Positions 14,670 to 19,350 of a DNA stretch of 19,350 nucleotides are shown one piece after another. Position 1 is the stretch's first letter. The number at the start of each line of letters is the position of its first letter. Origin of the DNA: an uncultured Halieaceae bacterium (GTDB lineage: Bacteria > Pseudomonadota > Gammaproteobacteria > Pseudomonadales > Halieaceae); the NCBI GenBank assembly GCA_938045215.1, contig CALINF010000083.1, forward strand, positions 1-19,350. The letters run 5' to 3'. The notes beneath the pieces are model-generated. The model did not search any database. It was not told the DNA's origin and saw only the letters and a list, made by a program, of their open reading frames with translations. A program made the translations under genes and the position numbers.

Positions 14670-15707
14670 GTTGATGTTATCAAGCATCTTGCTGCCCGGG
14701 CACAAATCACTTTCATCGAGTGCATTGAGTGGTCGCTGAGAGGTTTGTAACACCTCATGCAGCTCCGTAGAGTCTTTGTTCATATAGACTAACCCGGTGA
14801 GAATCTCGCCCTTGGCGCGCGATTGCTCTACCGCGTGAATCGCAGAACCGCGATCGAAGGGATCATGCGTATCTGACATTTTGTGCAAATGTAGAACAGA
14901 GCCATCGTGCAAGGTGACCTCGTGCATACTGCCGGCCTGATAACGCGTAGTGATCTCGTCGCGCATCGGTACAAAATCCATCGTACCCGTCGCCTCTGCG
15001 TGTTCACGCACAAACTCATAGCTCTTGGTAGAGCCGGGGTTGTTGTTAAATGTCACGCAAGGTGAGATAACATCGATCAGAGCAAACCCGCGATGACTCA
15101 TCGCAGCCTTGATCAACGGTACAAGCTGATCTTTGTCACCTGAAAAACTACGTGCAACAAACGTTGCGCCAAGCTGCAAAGCCAAACCCGGTAAATCAAT
15201 CGCGCCAAACAGATTGGGATCACCCTTTTTGCTCGCAGAGCCTTCATCGGCAGTTGCCGAATCCTGACCCTTGGTCAGACCGTAACAGCCATTATTCATC
15301 ACAATGTACACCATGTTCAGGTTGCGTCTAACAACATGGGCGAACTGTCCCATGCCGATCGATGCTGTATCACCGTCTCCCGACACGCCCAGATACATTA
15401 GATCGCGGTTTGCCATCGCTGCGCCGGTTGCCACAGAGGGCATACGACCGTGCACCGAATTGAATCCATGCGATTTTCCCAAAAAGTAGGTAGGTGCTTT
15501 GGACGAACATCCGATACCGGATAGCTTCGCGATTTTATGCGGCTCCAGTGACAGCTCATGACAGGCACGTACAATAGCGCCATTTATTGAATCATGACCG
15601 CAGCCAGCGCACAGCGTTGAGATAGACCCTTCATAATCGGCGCGTGTATATCCCAGGTCATTAACGGGTAGATCGGGGTGTCGAAAAGCAGGTAACTTGT
15701 AGCTCAT
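14655..15707 (-). CDS. korB: 2-oxoacid:acceptor oxidoreductase, beta (TPP-binding) subunit, KorB-like
   Basis: The thiamine-diphosphate subunit of a CoA-acylating 2-oxoacid oxidoreductase, 350 residues. The TPP/Mg motif GDGDTASIGMGQF runs from 110 to 122, with NNGCYGLTKGQ (138-148) completing it. Cysteines 33 and 36 (CAGCGHD), 67 (GIGCSS) and 217 (SPCVTF) match the four ligands of the single [4Fe-4S] cluster in two-subunit Kor enzymes. Family knowledge points to 2-oxoglutarate + CoA to succinyl-CoA + CO2, though pyruvate or another oxoacid cannot be excluded. The ATG lies 3 nt after the alpha-subunit stop, with GGAGA 8 nt upstream, so the two are translated together. Confidence 0.88.
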   Translation of the reverse strand: MSYKLPAFRHPDLPVNDLGYTRADYEGSISTLCAGCGHDSINGAIVRACHELSLEPHKIAKLSGIGCSSKAPTYFLGKSHGFNSVHGRMPSVATGAAMANRDLMYLGVSGDGDTASIGMGQFAHVVRRNLNMVYIVMNNGCYGLTKGQDSATADEGSASKKGDPNLFGAIDLPGLALQLGATFVARSFSGDKDQLVPLIKAAMSHRGFALIDVISPCVTFNNNPGSTKSYEFVREHAEATGTMDFVPMRDEITTRYQAGSMHEVTLHDGSVLHLHKMSDTHDPFDRGSAIHAVEQSRAKGEILTGLVYMNKDSTELHEVLQTSQRPLNALDESDLCPGSKMLDNINASLR

Positions 15708-15710
15708 GGT

Positions 15711-17567
15711 CTATTCTCCGGCGCCGCTGGCAACTTTTTCGGGATGCAGCGGCGTTACGTTATGGCCAGGCATGTGTAGCAGAATTTGTTTTCGAATATT
15801 GCGCGCGCTGATAGGCGTGCCGTCAAAACACAGAACCGACTTGAGCTTGTCCGGCCCCAACTCGAACTCTGCCATCAGCAGTGTACGAAGTTGCGCGTCA
15901 CGGTTCTGCTCAATGACAAACACGCGTTCGTGCTGGTCGATAAAGTCTTCGACCTCCTTATTGAAAGGAAACGAGCGTACGCGCATGGCATCAAGGTCAA
16001 TGCCGTCTTCAGCAAGATAAGCCAACGCCTCGCGAGATGATTCTTCACTGGTACCGTAATACAAAACAGCAGTATCAATATCCTTGCCGCAAGAAACAAT
16101 CTCGGGGCGTGGCACATACTCTTTGATAGTCTCCCATTTGGCCATCAGCCGATGCATGTTCTTTTCGTACTCTTCGCCCTTCTCCGTATAGACCGCATAC
16201 TCATCGCGTGACGTACCGCGGGTGAAGAAGGCACCCTTCTCTGGATGCGTACCCGGATACGTGCGATAGCAGATAGCGTCGCCATCAACATCGAGGTAGC
16301 GGCCATACTTCTCCAGGCCGTCCAGGTCCTCGGCGGACAGTACCTTGCCACGGTCATAGCGTGTTGTATCGTCCCACGCCAACGGCGAGGACATGTTGTC
16401 ATTCATGCCCAGATCGAGATCAGTCATAAGGATAATGGGAGTCTGCAGGCGTTCAGCCAGATCAAAAGACTGCGCGCCAAAGTCGAAACACTCCTTTGGT
16501 GTTGAGGGAAACAGCAGAACCTGTTTGGTGTCACCATGTGACGCATAGGCGCAGGAAAGTACATCCGATTGCTGCGTACGCGTCGGCATACCCGTGGAGG
16601 GGCCAGCTCGCTGCACGTTATACAACACCGTGGGTATCTCGGCGAAGTAAGCAAGCCCCAGAAACTCAGACATCAGTGAAACACCGGGGCCACTGGTAGC
16701 CGTGAATGCCCTGGCCCCATTCCAACTGGCACCCAGCACCATGCCGATGGCAGACAACTCATCCTCGGCCTGCACTATTGCATAGTTATGTCGGCCCGTG
16801 CCGGGATCGATACGCATACGCTTGGCATACTTCTCGAACGCGTCTACCACCGAGGTAGAGGGCGTGATCGGGTACCATGCAACCACTGTTGCACCGCCAT
16901 AAATCGCCCCGAGCCCAAGGGCGGTGTTGCCATCGAGCAGAATCTTGTCGCCTACTTTATCAGCGGTTCGCACGCTAATGCCTATCGGGCAGTCGAAGCT
17001 CTCTTTGGCATACTGGTACCCGAGCTCCAGTGCATGAATATTTGGCAGGATGAGCTTTTCCTTGCCCTTGAACTGATCAGAAACACACTCCGTCAGCACC
17101 TTAAAATCCATATTCAACAATGCGGCAAGCGCGCCCACATAGATAACGTTCTTGAATAGCTGGCGTTGCCGGGGATCCTTGTACTGTTCATTGCAGATCC
17201 GTGTCAGGGGTAAACCTATGATGGACACATCATTGCGTATCAGGCGCAAATCCAGCGGCTTGGTGCTGTCATAGATAAAGTAGCCGCCAGATTCAAGTTC
17301 CTGAATGTCCTGCGCCATGCTCTGGGGGTTAACCGACAGCATGATATCGACACCGCCACGGCGCCCCAGATAGCCTTTCTCGCTTACACGCACTTCATAC
17401 CACGTGGGTAAGCCCTGAATATTGGATGGGAAAATGTTTTTAGGACTGACTGGCAAGCCCATACGAAACAGTGCTTTGGCGAACAAGTTGTTCGCGCTTG
17501 CCGAGCCAGTGCCGTTGACATTAGCAAACTTGATAACAAAGTCGTTGACCGATTGAATAGGCTTCAT
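15711..17567 (-). CDS. korA: 2-oxoacid:acceptor oxidoreductase, fused gamma-alpha subunit, KorA-like
   Basis: A 618-residue subunit with the gamma (CoA-related) domain at about 8-185 fused in front of the alpha domain (about 200-610). This is the architecture of Mycobacterium tuberculosis and Magnetococcus KorA. In the gamma domain, NVNGTGSASANNLFAKAL and GYLGRRGGVDIMLS are recognisable. In the alpha domain, WYPITPSTSVVDAF (231-244), TSGPGVSLMSEFLGLA (291-306) and AGPSTGMPTRTQQSD (321-335) are the substrate and TPP-facing motifs. GPSTGxPTR is, as I recall, characteristic of 2-oxoglutarate rather than pyruvate enzymes. It partners the beta subunit just downstream. It begins 4 nt after the stop of the flavoprotein gene, with AGGG 8 nt before the ATG, so the three form one operon. 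Confidence 0.88.
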   Translation of the reverse strand: MKPIQSVNDFVIKFANVNGTGSASANNLFAKALFRMGLPVSPKNIFPSNIQGLPTWYEVRVSEKGYLGRRGGVDIMLSVNPQSMAQDIQELESGGYFIYDSTKPLDLRLIRNDVSIIGLPLTRICNEQYKDPRQRQLFKNVIYVGALAALLNMDFKVLTECVSDQFKGKEKLILPNIHALELGYQYAKESFDCPIGISVRTADKVGDKILLDGNTALGLGAIYGGATVVAWYPITPSTSVVDAFEKYAKRMRIDPGTGRHNYAIVQAEDELSAIGMVLGASWNGARAFTATSGPGVSLMSEFLGLAYFAEIPTVLYNVQRAGPSTGMPTRTQQSDVLSCAYASHGDTKQVLLFPSTPKECFDFGAQSFDLAERLQTPIILMTDLDLGMNDNMSSPLAWDDTTRYDRGKVLSAEDLDGLEKYGRYLDVDGDAICYRTYPGTHPEKGAFFTRGTSRDEYAVYTEKGEEYEKNMHRLMAKWETIKEYVPRPEIVSCGKDIDTAVLYYGTSEESSREALAYLAEDGIDLDAMRVRSFPFNKEVEDFIDQHERVFVIEQNRDAQLRTLLMAEFELGPDKLKSVLCFDGTPISARNIRKQILLHMPGHNVTPLHPEKVASGAGE

Positions 17568-17571
17568 GTCT

Positions 17572-19350
17572 TTACCCTGCCTTAGCCACGTTATAGAGGA
17601 ACTTCTGCATATCCCAGGCGGCGGTTGGACAGCGCTCCGCGCATAGACCGCAGTGCAAACATACGTTCTCGTCTTTCACCATCACACGTGTGGTAGGCAG
17701 GTCCTGAGAAACATACAAGTCCTGCGACAATACATTGGCAGGTGCAACCAGCGATTGACGCAGCACCTCCTCTTCGGCATTGGGTACGAAGCTGATGCAG
17801 TCAGTAGGACAAATATCCACACACGCGTCACACTCTATGCAACGCGTCTCCTCGAAGACCGTCTGCACATCACAGTTGAGGCAACGCTCCGCCTCCTTGA
17901 AGCCTGTTTCACGATCGAATCCAAGCTCTACTTCCAGCTTGCGGTTCTTTAACGTCTGTTCCAGCGGTGCCAGAGGTACAATGTAGCGTTCGTCCGACTC
18001 GACGCCGTTATCGTAGCTCCATTCGTGTACTCCCATTTTTTGACTCACCAGGTTGGTCAATGGATCAGGGCGTTCGCGCACTGACTCACCGCGGCAGAAC
18101 AGATCTATGCTCACCGCAGCCTGATGTCCATGGGCCACAGCGGTGATGACGTTCTCCGGACCGAATGCCGCATCACCACCGAAAAAGACCTTCTCGTTGG
18201 TGGACTGAAACGTCAACTTGTCAACGACCGGCATGTCCCACTTGTCGAACTCAATACCAACATCTCGCTCAACCCAGGGAAAGGCGTTCTCCTGGCCTAT
18301 GGCCATGAGCACGTCGTCTGCCTCCATAAACACCCAGTCTTCACCAGTTGGTATCAGGCTACGATTGCCGTCCTCGTCGTATTGCGCTTCAACCTTCTCA
18401 AACAGCATACCTTTGAGTTTTCCATCCTCAACAACAATCTCCTTGGGGGTATGGTTATCAAATATTGGAATGCCTTCATGCTGTGCATCCTCTTTCTCCC
18501 AGGGAGAGGCTTTCATATCATTGAAAGGACTGCGCACCACTACGCGGACATCCTCACCGCCGAGTCGCATCGACGTGCGACAGCAGTCCATTGCGGTGTT
18601 ACCGCCGCCGAGCACCAATACCTTCTTGCCGATCTTTTCTGTGTGCTCAAATGCCACGCTGGAAAGCCAGTCGATACCGATGTGTACGCTCTTGCCCGCT
18701 TCTTCAAGCCCGGGTAGATCAAGGCCTTTGCCTCGGGGAGCGCCTGTTCCAACAAACACCGCATCGTAATCCTTGGCCAGAATTTCTTTCATGCTGTCAA
18801 TTTCGACGTTGAAGGTAGTCATCACGCCCATGTCGAGAATAACGTCTACCTCTTCATCCAGCACCGACAGCGGCAGTCGAAAAGACGGTATCTGCGATCG
18901 CATCATGCCACCGCCAGCAAACTGATTGTCGTACATGTCAATGCTATAGCCTAAAGGCATCAGGTCTCTCGCAACCGTAAGACTAGCGGGACCCGCACCG
19001 ATACAAGCGATTCTCTTGCCGTTCTTCTTCTTGGGAATAGTCGGTAAACGATCGCTGATATCCGACTTGTTGTCTGCTGCAACGCGCTTCAAACGGCATA
19101 TCGCTACCGGCTCCTCATCACCCGTGAGACGACCGCGGCGGCAGGCAGGCTCGCACGGACGGTCACAGGTTCTACCCAACACACCGGGAAAGACATTGGA
19201 TTCCCAGTTAATCATGTAGGCATCTGTGTACCGTTCAGCTGCAATCAGGCGAATGTATTCAGGCACAGGTGTATGCGCCGGGCAGGCGTGCTGACAGTCC
19301 ACTACTTTGTGGAAGTATTCGGGGTTCGTAATATCGGTCGGTTTCAAAGT
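17572..19350 (-). CDS. GltD-like FAD/NAD(P) and iron-sulfur oxidoreductase, electron-transfer subunit of the Kor operon (5' end outside window)
   Basis: At least 592 codons; the frame is still open at the window edge and the first in-window start (TTG, 19347-19345) is unlikely to be real, so it is 5'-partial. Residues are numbered from that TTG. An N-terminal Fe-S domain has CQHAC (18-22) and CDRPCEPAC (61-69). FAD binds at CIGAGPASL (115-123), NAD(P) at VLVLGGGNTAMD (243-254), and FFGGDAAFGPENV (388-400) closes the FAD fold. The C-terminus carries ferredoxin-type clusters CIECDACVDICP (503-514) and CLHCGLCAERCP (563-574), plus CLNC at 489-492. This is the glutamate-synthase small-subunit plan with an added 2[4Fe-4S] tail. 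No gltB is adjacent. Because korA and korB follow within 4 nt and 3 nt, it most likely moves electrons from KorAB to NAD(P)+, as described for KorABC of Azoarcus/Thauera (from memory). Confidence 0.86.
   Translation of the reverse strand, partial: TLKPTDITNPEYFHKVVDCQHACPAHTPVPEYIRLIAAERYTDAYMINWESNVFPGVLGRTCDRPCEPACRRGRLTGDEEPVAICRLKRVAADNKSDISDRLPTIPKKKNGKRIACIGAGPASLTVARDLMPLGYSIDMYDNQFAGGGMMRSQIPSFRLPLSVLDEEVDVILDMGVMTTFNVEIDSMKEILAKDYDAVFVGTGAPRGKGLDLPGLEEAGKSVHIGIDWLSSVAFEHTEKIGKKVLVLGGGNTAMDCCRTSMRLGGEDVRVVVRSPFNDMKASPWEKEDAQHEGIPIFDNHTPKEIVVEDGKLKGMLFEKVEAQYDEDGNRSLIPTGEDWVFMEADDVLMAIGQENAFPWVERDVGIEFDKWDMPVVDKLTFQSTNEKVFFGGDAAFGPENVITAVAHGHQAAVSIDLFCRGESVRERPDPLTNLVSQKMGVHEWSYDNGVESDERYIVPLAPLEQTLKNRKLEVELGFDRETGFKEAERCLNCDVQTVFEETRCIECDACVDICPTDCISFVPNAEEEVLRQSLVAPANVLSQDLYVSQDLPTTRVMVKDENVCLHCGLCAERCPTAAWDMQKFLYNVAKAG

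Noticed and set aside
18124..18717. 197-codon and overlapping 183-codon plus-strand frames
   Set aside because: Both are antisense to the GltD-like flavoprotein, overlap each other in different frames and show no family features.
17572..19350. Reading the flavoprotein as glutamate synthase small subunit (GltD)
   Set aside because: No gltB lies nearby, it carries an extra 2[4Fe-4S] C-terminal tail, and it is tightly coupled to korA and korB.
1..19350. Mobile element, CRISPR array, prophage or defence system
   Set aside because: I read both strands for transposase or integrase motifs, regularly spaced repeats and island-like composition and saw none. The window looks like conserved core chromosome.

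Overview
The window comes from the chromosome of an aerobic, probably marine gammaproteobacterium. The SdhC, citrate synthase, HisC, PhoB/PhoR and PstB/PhoU proteins are all of gammaproteobacterial type, and the tRNA-Glu is nearly identical to that of E. coli. The mix of a Pseudomonas PA3286-like ketoacyl synthase, a Porin_5-like porin and Pst permeases with large extra N-terminal domains recalls the Halieaceae/OM60 group. That placement is an impression from protein resemblance, not a computed one. I see no insertion sequence, phage gene, integrase, CRISPR array or broken gene.

Left part (1-2995): the start of sdhC leaves leftward and gltA (citrate synthase) leaves rightward from a 319-bp divergent control region that holds a recognisable promoter for each. 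gltA ends at a rho-independent terminator. It is followed by a FabH-like beta-ketoacyl-ACP synthase of the PA3286 (3-oxodecanoyl-ACP synthase) type.

Middle-left (3028-5603, minus strand): hisC lies just downstream of tRNA-Glu(UUC). The tRNA has its own sigma70-type promoter and is followed by a perfect hairpin. Next comes an outer-membrane porin with its own Pho box.

Middle (5832-14543, minus strand): this is a complete phosphate-starvation locus in the order phoB-phoR-pstS-pstC-pstA-pstB-phoU, with the porin after phoU. It contains three near-perfect PhoB boxes, before phoB, before pstS and before the porin. At each, a -10-like hexamer begins exactly 10 nt after the box, as in classic PhoB-activated promoters. 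PhoR/PhoB sense and transduce phosphate limitation, PstSCAB imports phosphate, PhoU couples transport to PhoR, and the porin probably supplies phosphate or another anion across the outer membrane.

Right part (14655-19350, minus strand): three tightly spaced genes encode a GltD-like FAD/NAD(P)/Fe-S oxidoreductase (its 5' end runs off the window), a fused gamma-alpha 2-oxoacid oxidoreductase subunit and the TPP-binding beta subunit. The set resembles three-subunit KorABC-type 2-oxoglutarate oxidoreductases that pass electrons to NAD(P). With sdh and gltA at the other end, the window carries parts of the citric-acid cycle on both flanks of the phosphate locus. This Kor operon is the most unusual element in an otherwise orderly core-genome region.
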